From Sutcliffiella deserti (GTDB lineage: Bacteria > Bacillota > Bacilli > Bacillales > Bacillaceae_I), in NCBI RefSeq assembly GCF_020037475.1, contig NZ_JAIQDB010000001.1:992001-1056000 (forward strand): 64,000 nucleotides of DNA, given 5' to 3'. The notes below the pieces were generated by a model. It was not told the DNA's origin and made no database searches. It saw only the letters and a program-made list of their open reading frames with translations. Of this stretch, positions 16,153 through 24,890 are shown in pieces. Both the position numbers and the translations under genes were made by a program. Positions within the stretch are counted from its first letter, which is position 1, and each line of letters starts with the position of its first letter.

Positions 16153-16223
16153 AGAGGAGCATAGCATAAGGTAGTTTTCTCATCTATGGACTTACACATG
16201 CTATTTTATTTTACAAGATGAAT

Positions 16224-16273
16224 AATAAAAAGACTGTAGGCAACCACGACTTTAATCGAGTTTGTCTGCAGTC
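16224..16273 (-). terminator. Hairpin between nrdB and the small membrane gene
   Basis: GACTGTAGGCAA (16232-16243) pairs with TTGTCTGCAGTC (16262-16273), with G:U pairs. A run of A before the stem makes a T-tail only on the minus strand, so it best serves the gene at 16300-16560. It may also stop nrdAB read-through. Confidence 0.65.
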
Positions 16274-16299
16274 CTAATCATGACAATCGTTAATTACTT

Positions 16300-16560
16300 C
16301 TACCAAACAGGATAATAGAACAATGTAACGCAAAGATAAAGGCTTCCTATCAAAAAATACCCTATCGAACGTTGCTTATCTAATAGTAGCATCTCCACAC
16401 CTCTAAAAAGAAAGGCTCCGCTTACGAGCCAAAGCATCCAACCTAAAAGTATTGTGCTATCCATATAAACCCCTAATCCACCTAAAAAAAGACCAATGAA
16501 AAATAAGGATAGCTGTAATAGTACAAATGATTTTCTACGAGATTTAATATTTTTGAACAC
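16300..16560 (-). CDS. Small membrane protein, 86 aa
   Basis: Not recognised. A basic N-terminus (MFKNIKSRRKS) is followed by three hydrophobic segments (about 13-32, 37-55 and 64-83) with a short positively charged loop (DKQRS) before the last. The start is GTG at 16560, with AAGGGGGA about 7 nt upstream. A 3-TM protein of this size has no clear functional motif. It is convergent with nrdB and seems to be a single-gene unit. Confidence 0.6.
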   Translation of the reverse strand: MFKNIKSRRKSFVLLQLSLFFIGLFLGGLGVYMDSTILLGWMLWLVSGAFLFRGVEMLLLDKQRSIGYFLIGSLYLCVTLFYYPVW

Positions 16561-16665
16561 TCCCCATCCCCCTTATAACCCTAATATCTATTTTAACAGA
16601 ATTTTTCGCAAAATACAGATAGGCTATTTAAGAAGAGTCATTTATAGAAACAAGATGAGGATTTT

Positions 16666-18333
16666 CTATTTATTTTTTTGATAAAAAGTGCGGGAAACAA
16701 TCAGACCAATAATACCCAATACAATAAACAATAGTGCTCTAAATTGAATAGGAATAAAAGGAAGATCTAGTAACACCAGCTTTACAAGAGTAAGTACCAG
16801 CAAACCTACCCCAATATATTTTGCCTGTTTAAACTTAAGCCATAGTCCTACTATAATCGTAAGAACCGCCTGAGCTATCCAAGCAAAACTTAACCATAAA
16901 GTGCGTGTTTCATAATCAAAATCTTTTGTAATAGCCAATGTGAATTGACTGACAAAGATTAGAGTAAAAGCTGTAAAAGCAATGCTACCTATCGTTAACA
17001 CTTTACCCTTGGACTCTTGGTTATTTTTCCAGTTAATCCAGATACCTAGAGATAATGTTACCAATAAGATCATCCACTGCAATGTCTCAATGGACAATGG
17101 AGTCTCGATAAAAGAGAACAAAACCATCACCGTTCCGACAAAATAGATGAAGACAGCAAGAATCTTATTGATTAAACTATTATATTTTACTGCCACATAA
17201 AAGGCAGCTACCCCCTGTAATAATAATAGTCCTGCAACAATTTCCTCATTTATAAAATGAAAGAAAAAGAAAAAGAGAAATACAAGCCCATTGGTTGCCA
17301 GTACATCCACCCGCTTCTTATCATCTTTCCATAAATAAGAAAGGGCAATATAGGTGCCGATCCCTAGCAGTAAGAATAGAGTAATCGAGAGGTCCTGGTA
17401 GATTAAACTTACCCACCAATAAGTGATTAAGGCACTACTAAATAATGTAACTGCCTGGACTTTCCAAAAGAAATCTGTGGTAAGGAAAAAGTAGAGCAGA
17501 ACTGCATGTTGTATAATAATCGCCGTCGCAAGTAAAAATGCCTGTTCAATGTCCGGTGAAAAACCGTAATACACCATCAATGTTCCATTTAAAAGGATGT
17601 ATGACGATACATAAAGGATAGGAAAACTCAATTGAATAGCCAAGTATAAAAAGACAACAAACAAAATTGTTTCATAACCAATAAAAATAAAAATAGATGG
17701 GTTCGTATTTTCTATTAAAAATGGAACAAGGAACCCTGCTAAAACACTGATCATTGCGAGTACTTGAGTTTTAAATCTGACTGTCAGCCATACTCCAAAA
17801 ATAATCCAAATGACCTGCAATATAAAAGCAAAAGTCGGGCCCACCATTCCATACAAAATGTGCATCGCAAAGGTTGTTAGCATGAGGATAGAAATAGCTC
17901 CGCCTAATAGAACCTGCCCCAGCACTTCACGCTTTTTATGCATCTGTTTATAGCCGGCATAAAGTAGCATACACGCCGTAAGATAACCGAGACCAACTTT
18001 TACAGATGAATTTAGCCAACCATAGTCCGATGCTGCCTTAAACCCCCATAAAACTCCTACAATCAGAACTAAAATAAAGACACGAGGAAGCCATGTTTGC
18101 AAGAGAATCTTCTCCCAATCCGTTGTTTCGGCAGTTGGTGATGGTTGAATCTCCCTCATAGGTTTAAAAATTGTTTTGTTCACTTTTTCTGTACGTTCTA
18201 CCGGTTTTTCCCATCCAGCGGAGCGATTTGACCCTGTTTTTATTTCAGTCACCAATTCATGTAATCGTGAAATTTCATTTTCCAAATGGTGCACTCTGTT
18301 TTCTAACGATTTAATTTTCGATTCATGATCCAT
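16666..18333 (-). CDS. DUF2339-type polytopic membrane protein
   Basis: A 555-aa protein with an N-terminal coiled coil (about residues 1-32, heptads in SLENRVHHLENEISRLHELV) and a Pro/Thr-rich linker. About sixteen membrane segments then fill the rest, starting at WLPRVFILVLIVGVLWGFKA. This layout, coiled coil plus many evenly spaced helices and WLP at the first one, is that of DUF2339 proteins, whose function is unknown. The ATG at 18333 was chosen because GGGGTGAGG lies just before it. An in-frame GTG at 18342 and an ATG at 18384 are weaker. It is a single gene, upstream of which the uppP/DedA pair is also on the minus strand. Confidence 0.78.
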   Translation of the reverse strand: MDHESKIKSLENRVHHLENEISRLHELVTEIKTGSNRSAGWEKPVERTEKVNKTIFKPMREIQPSPTAETTDWEKILLQTWLPRVFILVLIVGVLWGFKAASDYGWLNSSVKVGLGYLTACMLLYAGYKQMHKKREVLGQVLLGGAISILMLTTFAMHILYGMVGPTFAFILQVIWIIFGVWLTVRFKTQVLAMISVLAGFLVPFLIENTNPSIFIFIGYETILFVVFLYLAIQLSFPILYVSSYILLNGTLMVYYGFSPDIEQAFLLATAIIIQHAVLLYFFLTTDFFWKVQAVTLFSSALITYWWVSLIYQDLSITLFLLLGIGTYIALSYLWKDDKKRVDVLATNGLVFLFFFFFHFINEEIVAGLLLLQGVAAFYVAVKYNSLINKILAVFIYFVGTVMVLFSFIETPLSIETLQWMILLVTLSLGIWINWKNNQESKGKVLTIGSIAFTAFTLIFVSQFTLAITKDFDYETRTLWLSFAWIAQAVLTIIVGLWLKFKQAKYIGVGLLVLTLVKLVLLDLPFIPIQFRALLFIVLGIIGLIVSRTFYQKNK

Positions 18334-18420
18334 CTTCCTCACCCCAATGTTGAGATACCTTACTATTGGTAAATACATCCACACCTTTTATCTTACTATG
18401 ACAAAGTAGACTGTCAACAG

Positions 18421-19200
18421 TTAGAATAAATTAAAATGTTGAAGTATAAGGACTGCTATTCCCAGGATCCAAACATACACGGCAAACATTCGGAGTGAGT
18501 GTTTCTTTAGATAAGTTATCAGCCATTTTACAGCAAAATAACCGAACAAACAGGAAGATACAATGCCTACAAGCAAAGCAGTGAGAGAGATATCCTCCCG
18601 TCCAACTTGAGCTACCTCTACGGTTTGTAAAAAAACTGCTCCTGCAATGGCGGGCGTGGATAAAAGAAAGGAAAAGTATGCCGCTGTTTCTCTGTCTAAT
18701 TTTCTGAATAAGCCAGCAGCAATTGTTAAGCCTGAACGTGATATCGCAGGAAAGATTGCCGCTGCCTGAAAAGAGCCAATAAAGAGGGCGTCTTTCCAGG
18801 ATATTTCCTCCATCTTCTTGGATCCTTTTTTAATACTATCAGCAAACCAAAGAAAAGCACCGGTAATTAGAAATTCCCAACCAATTGTAACCCCTGTTTT
18901 GGATATCTCTTCAAAATAATCTTTAAAGGTCAATCCAATAACTACTGCGGGAATGGTTCCTATGATTAGTAGCAATGTAAGCTTATGAAAAGGATTACGG
19001 ATAATCTTTGCGAATTCTTCTCGATAAAAGTACAAGATCGCAATCAGTGTTCCAAAGTGCATCATTGTATCTAGTAATAAACCAGCATCTTTAAGGCCAA
19101 ATAAGTTTCTGCCTAAATACAAATGACCCGTACTTGAAATTGGTAAAAATTCAGTTAACCCTTGAATAATACCTAAGATGATAGCTTCTAATATGGACAT
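18421..19200 (-). CDS. uppP: Undecaprenyl-diphosphatase UppP (BacA), copy 1
   Basis: A 259-aa membrane phosphatase that converts undecaprenyl diphosphate to the monophosphate on the outer face, so that the lipid carrier can be reused for peptidoglycan. It also gives bacitracin tolerance. The two signature regions are intact: QGLTEFLPISSTGH (about residues 13-26, with catalytic Glu, Ser and His) and FPAISRSGLTIAAG (about 154-167, with the Ser-Arg-Ser-Gly of the active site). It is read in the same direction 19 bp after a DedA-family gene. DedA proteins are now known as undecaprenyl-phosphate flippases, so the pair may do successive recycling steps. A second UppP lies at 29.4 kb. Confidence 0.93.
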   Translation of the reverse strand: MSILEAIILGIIQGLTEFLPISSTGHLYLGRNLFGLKDAGLLLDTMMHFGTLIAILYFYREEFAKIIRNPFHKLTLLLIIGTIPAVVIGLTFKDYFEEISKTGVTIGWEFLITGAFLWFADSIKKGSKKMEEISWKDALFIGSFQAAAIFPAISRSGLTIAAGLFRKLDRETAAYFSFLLSTPAIAGAVFLQTVEVAQVGREDISLTALLVGIVSSCLFGYFAVKWLITYLKKHSLRMFAVYVWILGIAVLILQHFNLF

Positions 19201-19219
19201 ACATTATTCCCTCCCCCGT

Positions 19220-19804
19220 TTATTCACGCTTGCGATCAAATACAAAATAAGTGATAGCACCCAATATTATTAAAATGCTGATGGGAACAATTAATGGCTC
19301 GGCGACTTCTTTGATTTCACGCCAGTTTTCACCTAGCTCAAAGCCTATATAAAGAAATAGGATGGTCCATGGAATCACTGCTGCCACTGTGTATAAAAGA
19401 AATGGCAGAAATCTCATCTTTGCGATACCTGCTGGAATTGATATTGCGTGCCGAACAACCGGAATAAAACGAGCAGTAAAAATGACAATAGGACCATAAT
19501 TTTGAAACCATTTTTCTGATAAATCGAGATGTTTGGGTTGAATAAATATGTACTTACCGTACTTTTCTAAAAAGGGGCGACCTCCATAACTTCCTGCCCA
19601 ATAAAGAAAAAGCTGTGCCAGGGTTCCTCCAAATACTCCTGCAACAGCTGCACTAATAAAACCTACTTCTCCTTTAGAAATTAGGTATCCACCATATCCA
19701 AGAACAATCTCACTTGGTATGATTTCAATCATTAACCCAAGCGCAATTCCTATCACACCTAAGCCTGTGAAAATTTCAAAAACTGCAAGAAAAAACTGCT
19801 CCAT
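19220..19804 (-). CDS. DedA family membrane protein (probable undecaprenyl-phosphate translocase)
   Basis: A 194-aa membrane protein with the DedA/VTT fold. The conserved stretch FTARFIPVVRHAISIPAGIA carries the two family arginines and the re-entrant Gly. The early ExxP motif appears as EIIPSEIVLGYGG. The ATG at 19804 was chosen (AAGAGGCGAG upstream), and an ATG at 19870 has no site. Some DedA proteins flip undecaprenyl phosphate inward, and the gene directly before uppP supports this here. The exact lipid is inferred. Confidence 0.88.
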   Translation of the reverse strand: MEQFFLAVFEIFTGLGVIGIALGLMIEIIPSEIVLGYGGYLISKGEVGFISAAVAGVFGGTLAQLFLYWAGSYGGRPFLEKYGKYIFIQPKHLDLSEKWFQNYGPIVIFTARFIPVVRHAISIPAGIAKMRFLPFLLYTVAAVIPWTILFLYIGFELGENWREIKEVAEPLIVPISILIILGAITYFVFDRKRE

Positions 19805-20355
19805 ATATCTCGCCTCTTTTAAGGTAATGTTGTCCATACCAATATATGAGAGCAAGTCCAAGATATTCATCTAAAAATCATAAAAAGCGAGGTTCGGACT
19901 ACATCAAAGTAGACGAAAAGCTTGGATCCAATGCAAGGCACCCTTCACTTTACTTGCCAGTCAGACTTTTTTGTCAAGGTTCCCCGCACAAACTAGTATC
20001 AATCCGCAAGTTTTCGTTTTATAATCTACGTTTTCGTTTTATAATCTAAGTTTTCATTTTATAGTCCAACTTTTAAATATATAAGCCGATTTTTCATTTT
20101 ATCGTCCAATCTAGGTAATATAAATGCCATTCGACACAAATCGACACGCCCCCCCACCACTGAGCACAGAAAGTCCCTACGAGTCAGTTGCTTTTTGACA
20201 ACAAATCGGATGAGAAAAAACCTATGTCCTCACCATTCAATAATTAAACCGTCCAAAAATAAAAATATGTGTAAATTGCCTTTTCAAAAGAGGATTTTCC
20301 TCCAATTTGTCGAAAGATATAAAAGATTGTCTATAACGAAGTGAGGTGAATGTCC
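19805..20355. other. Intergenic region with a degenerate 21-bp tandem repeat
   Basis: Positions 20009 to about 20109 carry four to five degenerate copies of a ~21-bp unit (AGTTTTCGTTTTATAATCTA and variants with CATTTTATAGTCC or CATTTTATCGTCC). The first two are almost exact. No gene is supported. Open frames at 19846-20049 and 20237-20440 lack ribosome binding sites. Confidence 0.6.
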
Positions 20356-20715
20356 ATGAAGAAGATTTTTCTTCTTTCCACATTCCTTCTTTTTCTAACA
20401 GCTTGTGGACAAGCTCCAGATATTCCTGACCGCTATTCATATGTGGAAGTTGTCGATCATCAAGAAGATGCAGCTTTGTCTGAGATTGAGGATATTGATC
20501 TTATAAAAAGAACGGGCGAAGTAATTGTAGGGCTAGAGAATGCAAATGAAAAATATTCTCGCTATAAAATAGAGCAATCTCCTGCCTATCTCATTTTTGA
20601 ATATACTGGTTACATGACAGATGATATGATTTTATTCACCTATGACAAAGAAGAAGCAGTGGCATTTCTTGAAGAGTTGATACAAGTACAAAAGGAAAAA
20701 GACAAAGAGGAATAA
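20356..20715 (+). CDS. Small lipoprotein, 119 aa
   Basis: A secreted, membrane-anchored lipoprotein. The N-terminus MKKIFLLSTFLLFLTACG has a lipobox LTAC with the lipidated Cys near residue 17. The mature part is acidic, with a mixed alpha/beta look (YSYVEVVDHQ, PAYLIFEYTGYMTDD) and a Lys/Glu-rich tail. I do not recognise the family. The second ATG (20356) is used because GAGGTGA ends 6 nt before it, while the ATG at 20350 abuts the site. A hairpin follows at about 20726-20753 with a T5 further on. Confidence 0.75.
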   Translation: MKKIFLLSTFLLFLTACGQAPDIPDRYSYVEVVDHQEDAALSEIEDIDLIKRTGEVIVGLENANEKYSRYKIEQSPAYLIFEYTGYMTDDMILFTYDKEEAVAFLEELIQVQKEKDKEE

Positions 20716-20881
20716 TGTAGTCGATCGCCAGGAAACCAATTATTTTTCTGGCGGCTCGGCTTTTTGCTTTCTATGTCTTTAAACCATACCTTTTTTCAGG
20801 TGCTCTTTTCTCTTCGATGACAATAAACTTGTATTAGCACAGTATTAATTAACTGACTATTAAAAATATTGAGGTGATTAT

Positions 20882-20995
20882 ATGGGGACCTTTTGCTTTG
20901 AAACCTTCTGTATAGGATACGACCTTCTAGCCATTACCTTCTTCTGTATTGTCATATTATTCGTAGGATACCGATTTTTGGGCAATGAAGACTAG
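20882..20995 (+). CDS. Single-span membrane mini-protein, 37 aa
   Basis: A very short gene: ATG at 20882, 5 nt after a strong GAGGTGA, stop TAG at 20993-20995. The product begins MGTFCFETFCIGYDLLAITF and continues with one hydrophobic segment to GNED, with three cysteines in the first half and an acidic end. It resembles the many one-helix mini-proteins of Bacillus, but no family is recognised. Ribosome binding site, size and hydrophobic pattern are the only support. Confidence 0.5.
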   Translation: MGTFCFETFCIGYDLLAITFFCIVILFVGYRFLGNED

Positions 20996-21051
20996 TTACA
21001 TTTAGTGTGAAAAGCAGCCATTAGTTGCATACTAAAATAGAGGTGAACTTA

Positions 21052-21471
21052 ATGAAAAAACGATTATTCCTTCTATTTTTAGTTTGCATATTTACCAACC
21101 ATTCCACACTAGCCCAAGCAAATTTGCAAATTGAGGTCTTTGATGTTGCACAAAGTAAAGTAGTACAGACCTTCCCATTGGATAAAGCAAAAAAAGACGA
21201 AGCACTCAAGTTAGTAAAAAGTATAGAGAGTCTGTATCCTAAACTCAATCCAACACCAAGGACAGGGAGCATGGTTAAAGTTCCGTTTGAGCCAGCAATA
21301 AATGTTAATCATGAACTTTTAAAAGACCCTGTAAAAGAGGTTATTTTTATATTCCCTATAGGAGAAAGACCGTATATGCTTATATTCAACAAGGAAAAAA
21401 ACAATCCGATGTTTTATTACTTTTCACAAGATTCCACTTCTTTTCAAAAACAATTAAATCTTACTCCCTAA
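21052..21471 (+). CDS. Secreted hypothetical protein, 139 aa
   Basis: A clear signal peptide (MKKRLFLLFLVCIFTNHSTLAQA, likely cut after AQA near residue 23) is followed by a mature domain of about 115 residues. It contains QIEVFDVAQSKVVQTFPLDK and VKEVIFIFPIGERPYMLIF. I do not recognise a catalytic motif. The ATG at 21052 has GAGGTGA upstream, and an ATG at 21025 does not. It is followed 56 bp later by a lipoprotein gene in the same direction. The two may be coexpressed surface proteins, but no function can be assigned. Confidence 0.75.
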   Translation: MKKRLFLLFLVCIFTNHSTLAQANLQIEVFDVAQSKVVQTFPLDKAKKDEALKLVKSIESLYPKLNPTPRTGSMVKVPFEPAINVNHELLKDPVKEVIFIFPIGERPYMLIFNKEKNNPMFYYFSQDSTSFQKQLNLTP

Positions 21472-21527
21472 TGTATTTATGATAAATGGTTACACTACAA
21501 CTATCTATTTACTTGGAGGAAAAAAGA

Positions 21528-22166
21528 ATGAAACTTTCCAGCTTTCTTTTTGTGATATGTTTTGGTGTGACTATTCTTACTGGATGTAATCAATCGGAAT
21601 CAGCTAATGAGGAACCTTCTGTATTACCAACTAGAGGTGACTACACATTTATGCGTTATGTGGAGGAAAAGGAGCATACCGAATATAGAGTTCTTTATAG
21701 TCAAGTACCTGATAGCAATATAACCCAGGTTAAAACTGTTCAACAATTAGAAACAGATGAAATATCAGAAACTAATAACTTTTATGAAAGATTGGATGAT
21801 GGAATTTTTGGATATATCGTCTTATCGGAAAATTTTCCAGAGAACTGGACAGCAAAAGATATCAGAGCATTTCCGAAAACAAAAATTATATCCTATCCAC
21901 CAGTGGCAGGGGAAAGTTGGACAGAGACTCCAGAAGGATTAGATGTTGAGATCACGTATACCGTTAGGTCCATTAATGCCGTTGTGGAAACCCCTGCCAA
22001 AACTTTCAATAATACCATTGTGATTGATTTTGAAGAAAAGGACCGTAGTGGAAATCTATTAAGAACAGGCAGTTCCAGTTTCGCTCCAGAGTATGGTTGG
22101 ATTGGGCATGAATCTAGCGATGAGTTCTTAAAGGATGTTCATGAATTAATTCATATAAATGATTGA
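21528..22166 (+). CDS. Lipoprotein of unknown function, 212 aa
   Basis: The signal MKLSSFLFVICFGVTILTGC ends in a lipobox with the lipidated Cys at about residue 20. The mature protein is mostly beta-like and acidic, with YRVLYSQVPDS, GESWTETPEG, and a strand-rich end with FAPEYGWIGHESS. This last part resembles the closing region of lipoproteins in which a conserved PE(Y/V)G(W/L)I ends a beta-sandwich. The ATG at 21528 follows TTGGAGG. No partner gene gives a hint about the role. A family name is not offered. Confidence 0.75.
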   Translation: MKLSSFLFVICFGVTILTGCNQSESANEEPSVLPTRGDYTFMRYVEEKEHTEYRVLYSQVPDSNITQVKTVQQLETDEISETNNFYERLDDGIFGYIVLSENFPENWTAKDIRAFPKTKIISYPPVAGESWTETPEGLDVEITYTVRSINAVVETPAKTFNNTIVIDFEEKDRSGNLLRTGSSSFAPEYGWIGHESSDEFLKDVHELIHIND

Positions 22167-22526
22167 TTTTATTATTTTAGTTATTTTCCACTTCTTCTCC
22201 CCTTCCCCCTTAACCCTTTTTGATATTAATTTCGGTTATTTATTAAGCCCCTTTTTTGACGACAGCCATATTAAAAGAAGCTCTTGTAGTTTTTTTCAAA
22301 AATATAATGAAGGGACTAGGTTTTATCATGTATAATTACACATATAGAAATCAGAATGGGGTATATATACAAAAAGCTGATATTTTATTTGTATTTTAGG
22401 CTGTTTTTGCAATTAGTTATTCACTTGGGATCGAAACAGAAGGCTTAGAGACCCCGTGTGTCGCAGGGTTGCGCCGAGACTACGGTGTAACAGGGTTTTA
22501 TTAAGTTGATTGGAGGTATTAAACCA
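22167..22526. other. Intergenic region
   Basis: No gene supported. Positions about 22431-22500 (GAAACAGAAGGC ... GAGACCCCGTGTGTCGCAGG) look like a decayed copy of the GC-rich intergenic element found at 11.7-12.8 kb. Confidence 0.5.
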
Positions 22527-22721
22527 TTGAAATTAAGTAAAATAATATTTGTTATTAGTATCATGGCTTCATTTTTAATGTTAGTGGCGTCCGTAATCGC
22601 GTTAGTTATACATGATACCTTGTATTTTTGGTTTATGTTTGTTCTGCTAGTTGTTAGCATTCTACAGAATATTTCTTTCTACAAACATATATATATCAGT
22701 AAAGAACCCGCAAAAAATTAG
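22527..22721 (+). CDS. Small two-helix membrane protein, 64 aa
   Basis: A TTG start at 22527 follows TTGGAGG by 10 nt. The product has two membrane segments (about 5-27 and 31-50) and a basic, probably cytoplasmic tail (YKHIYISKEPAKN). The first segment carries a Lys near the N-terminus (KLSKIIF). No family is recognised. A terminator with a 12-bp stem follows the stop at once, marking a single-gene unit. Confidence 0.6.
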   Translation: MKLSKIIFVISIMASFLMLVASVIALVIHDTLYFWFMFVLLVVSILQNISFYKHIYISKEPAKN

Positions 22722-22756
22722 ACCGCTCCAATACTAGATAATTGGACGGTCTTTTG
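22720..22756 (+). terminator. Terminator of the 64-aa membrane protein gene
   Basis: AGACCGCTCCAAT (22720-22732) pairs with ATTGGACGGTCT (22741-22752) with one bulged C, followed by T4. A6 before the stem allows minus-strand use by the gene ending at 22863. Confidence 0.8.
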
Positions 22757-22862
22757 ATTGTCTAGTTTATAACCTTATCTAAATTTCCTACCTGACTACC
22801 TTCATTTTACCCATTTTAGATTACCCAGTGTCTCCTCTATTCACTCCTCATAATGTAGAAAC

Positions 22863-23852
22863 TCATAGCTTCCCCTCGGTTCCTAGGTATCTTCCTGCCT
22901 TATCGTATAAATGGAATTTCTTTTTCACTTTGCCTCCTAAGAGTATTTCTTCTGGAATTTGCACGTTTAGGAGAAACTGCTGATTTTTCACTTCACTTGC
23001 AGCTTGGTATATCATTTCGTCTTCTAATACAACTTCCAATATGACCTTATTTACTGCTTCCATATCTGGAATTAGTCCATGCAGATAGACTAGCTCTTTT
23101 TCTGAAGTAATTAACTTCTTCTCTTCAAAACAAAAAGTTTTTCCATCTGTCATGGAATAGGTATCAGGCTCTAAAATTGTATTAACAAGATAACCCTCGT
23201 TTGTATGTTCAAAGCTACCTAAAACTGTTTGTAGTCTTTGCTCAATCAAGGAGTGCAGCAAAAACGTTTGATTGTATTCATCAATAAACATAATTTCCAT
23301 CTCAATATGACCTGGCTTTAAGGAATCAATTGCACCGCGGAGTGTTCGGTAATGAAAGGTAGCCGACAAAGTATCTATAGAGTGTGTTTCAACTTTTTCT
23401 ATATGTGTAAAATATTTATGAGGAGGAATCTTAATGCTTTTTCTTTCCTTGGATTCTAGTAAGTCAAAAGAAATAGTCTTTATTGCCAAATGCAGATTTT
23501 CTCCAGCGAACAAAGTAAAGCTTCCTTTATTCGTATCTATTTTTTCCATATAGAAAGGTTTCGTATCCAGCATTTTTACTACTTTAAAAGATTGATTAAA
23601 GCCCTTCTTTAATATAATAATTCCCATTTTTTCTTCTCTATGTAAATAGGTCGCTACCATCGTATCAGAATTCTCAACAGGATATAACTCCAATAGAAGT
23701 GGACTTACTCCCTTTTCCTCATATCTTGAATTAAGATAACTTTGGATTTCCCTTTCAGAGTTCCCAATAGAATATATTCGGTAATGATTAATTGTAAGGG
23801 TTACAAGCATCAGCAAAATAGCTGTTCCAATTATAATCGAAACGGTTCTCAA
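22863..23852 (-). CDS. Membrane-anchored extracytoplasmic protein, 329 aa, unknown
   Basis: Not recognised. One N-terminal membrane anchor (about residues 4-23, VSIIIGTAILLMLVTLTINH) is followed by about 300 residues of beta-rich, polar sequence outside the cell. Alternating hydrophobic strands are visible, for example HIEMEIMFIDEYNQTFLLHS and FLLNVQIPEEILLGGKVKKK. The start is TTG at 23852 after AGGGGGG at about 5 nt, and an ATG at 23876 has no site. It is a single gene between terminators. Confidence 0.72.
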   Translation of the reverse strand: MRTVSIIIGTAILLMLVTLTINHYRIYSIGNSEREIQSYLNSRYEEKGVSPLLLELYPVENSDTMVATYLHREEKMGIIILKKGFNQSFKVVKMLDTKPFYMEKIDTNKGSFTLFAGENLHLAIKTISFDLLESKERKSIKIPPHKYFTHIEKVETHSIDTLSATFHYRTLRGAIDSLKPGHIEMEIMFIDEYNQTFLLHSLIEQRLQTVLGSFEHTNEGYLVNTILEPDTYSMTDGKTFCFEEKKLITSEKELVYLHGLIPDMEAVNKVILEVVLEDEMIYQAASEVKNQQFLLNVQIPEEILLGGKVKKKFHLYDKAGRYLGTEGKL

Positions 23853-24110
23853 GTTATCCCCCCTAAGAGTAAACATCCGAATGACAAATAAATGAAATAG
23901 ATTAGTTCGATAGTCTCATCTTCTATCATAGAACAGTTTTCGCAAGGTGGCTATTGGGAAAGTACCTACTCTAATTGCAGTTTAATTCTCTATTTTAAAC
24001 ATCCATTTTCCTGTAAGAGTCATAACGCCTACTTTAAATGGAAATCATTACATTTAATATTCAATTTTGGGGATAATATTAAAAGAATACATAAATTGGG
24101 AGGTAGTTTC

Positions 24111-24734
24111 TTGAAGAGGTTAATTTATTTTCTATTTTGTTGTATGTTTATAGGAATAAGTGTGAATCCACAAGCTGAAGTAGCATCTATTCAACCTTTA
24201 CAAAACTTCCATGAGCTAGAACAAGGATGGAAGTCAGCGGATCAAGGTAAGATAGCTGAGCTCGAAAAACTCGGATATGATAAACATGATATCTATCATG
24301 CCATAAAGATTTCCAAAATAGCTAAACAGGATCCAGAAATAGTATTAACCTTTTACAAAAAGAATAGGTCATGGAAAGAGACAGCAAAACATTTCGGAGT
24401 GGATCCAAACGAAATTAAACATCATCGCCATTGGAAAAAGCATAAAGAGTATTTAGAAAAAAATAAAGACAAAGTAATGTTAAATCTAGCCTCCTATTTA
24501 AATAAAGAGGAAACAGAGTTAAACCTGCACTTAAAAGAAGGAGTGAGTCTACACACCCTTGTCAAAGCTTCTGTTCTTTCCAAACTATCGGATGTAGAAC
24601 TTGAAGAGATTCTTGCTAAGAAAGAAAATGGTCAGTCATTCCGGGAAATTTCTAAAGAATTAAATGTTGAAAAGAAAGATATTATTATAGAAATCAAGAA
24701 ATTAAAACAAGCAATTGAAGAAAAGCCTTCTTAA
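24111..24734 (+). CDS. Secreted helical protein with helix-turn-helix-like repeats, 207 aa
   Basis: A signal peptide (LKRLIYFLFCCMFIGISVNP, cut near residues 20-24) is followed by a charged, all-helical protein. Two stretches look like repeated helix-turn-helix modules: SWKETAKHFGVDPNEIKHH and SFREISKELNVEKKDIIIE. Between them are similar helical hairpins. Such modules usually bind DNA, which is odd for an exported protein. They may simply be helical-bundle repeats. The TTG start at 24111 follows GGGAGGT, and an ATG at 24096 overlaps that site. Possibly a spore or cell-wall protein; no proof. Confidence 0.7.
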   Translation: MKRLIYFLFCCMFIGISVNPQAEVASIQPLQNFHELEQGWKSADQGKIAELEKLGYDKHDIYHAIKISKIAKQDPEIVLTFYKKNRSWKETAKHFGVDPNEIKHHRHWKKHKEYLEKNKDKVMLNLASYLNKEETELNLHLKEGVSLHTLVKASVLSKLSDVELEEILAKKENGQSFREISKELNVEKKDIIIEIKKLKQAIEEKPS

Positions 24735-24741
24735 AATGGAT

Positions 24742-24778
24742 GGCACCTTCTCTTACTATAGAGGGGGTGTCTTCTTTT
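24742..24778 (+). terminator. Terminator of the secreted helical protein gene
   Basis: GGCACCTTCTC (24742-24752) pairs with GAGGGGGTGTC (24761-24771), with G:U pairs, then a T-rich tail. Confidence 0.75.
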
Positions 24779-24831
24779 TGAGGATATGTACTTGGCACTT
24801 TTATCGCCTGTAAGCGTAAGGTAAGGCCGGG

Positions 24832-24859
24832 CACCTATTGGTCAGTTATACATACTATA
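24832..24859 (+). promoter_or_regulatory. Sigma-K-like promoter of the Gly-rich repeat gene
   Basis: CACC at 24832-24835, a 15-bp spacer, then CATACTATA at 24851-24859, close to the sigma-K consensus (one base short in spacing). It lies 31 bp before the ATG, the same distance as in the collagen-like gene at 3782. Confidence 0.5.
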
Positions 24860-24890
24860 CTTAGTAAACCTATATTTGAGGAGGAGAAAT

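Noticed and set aside
15990..16199. Open frame antisense to the end of nrdB
   Set aside because: Fully explained by nrdB coding on the other strand.
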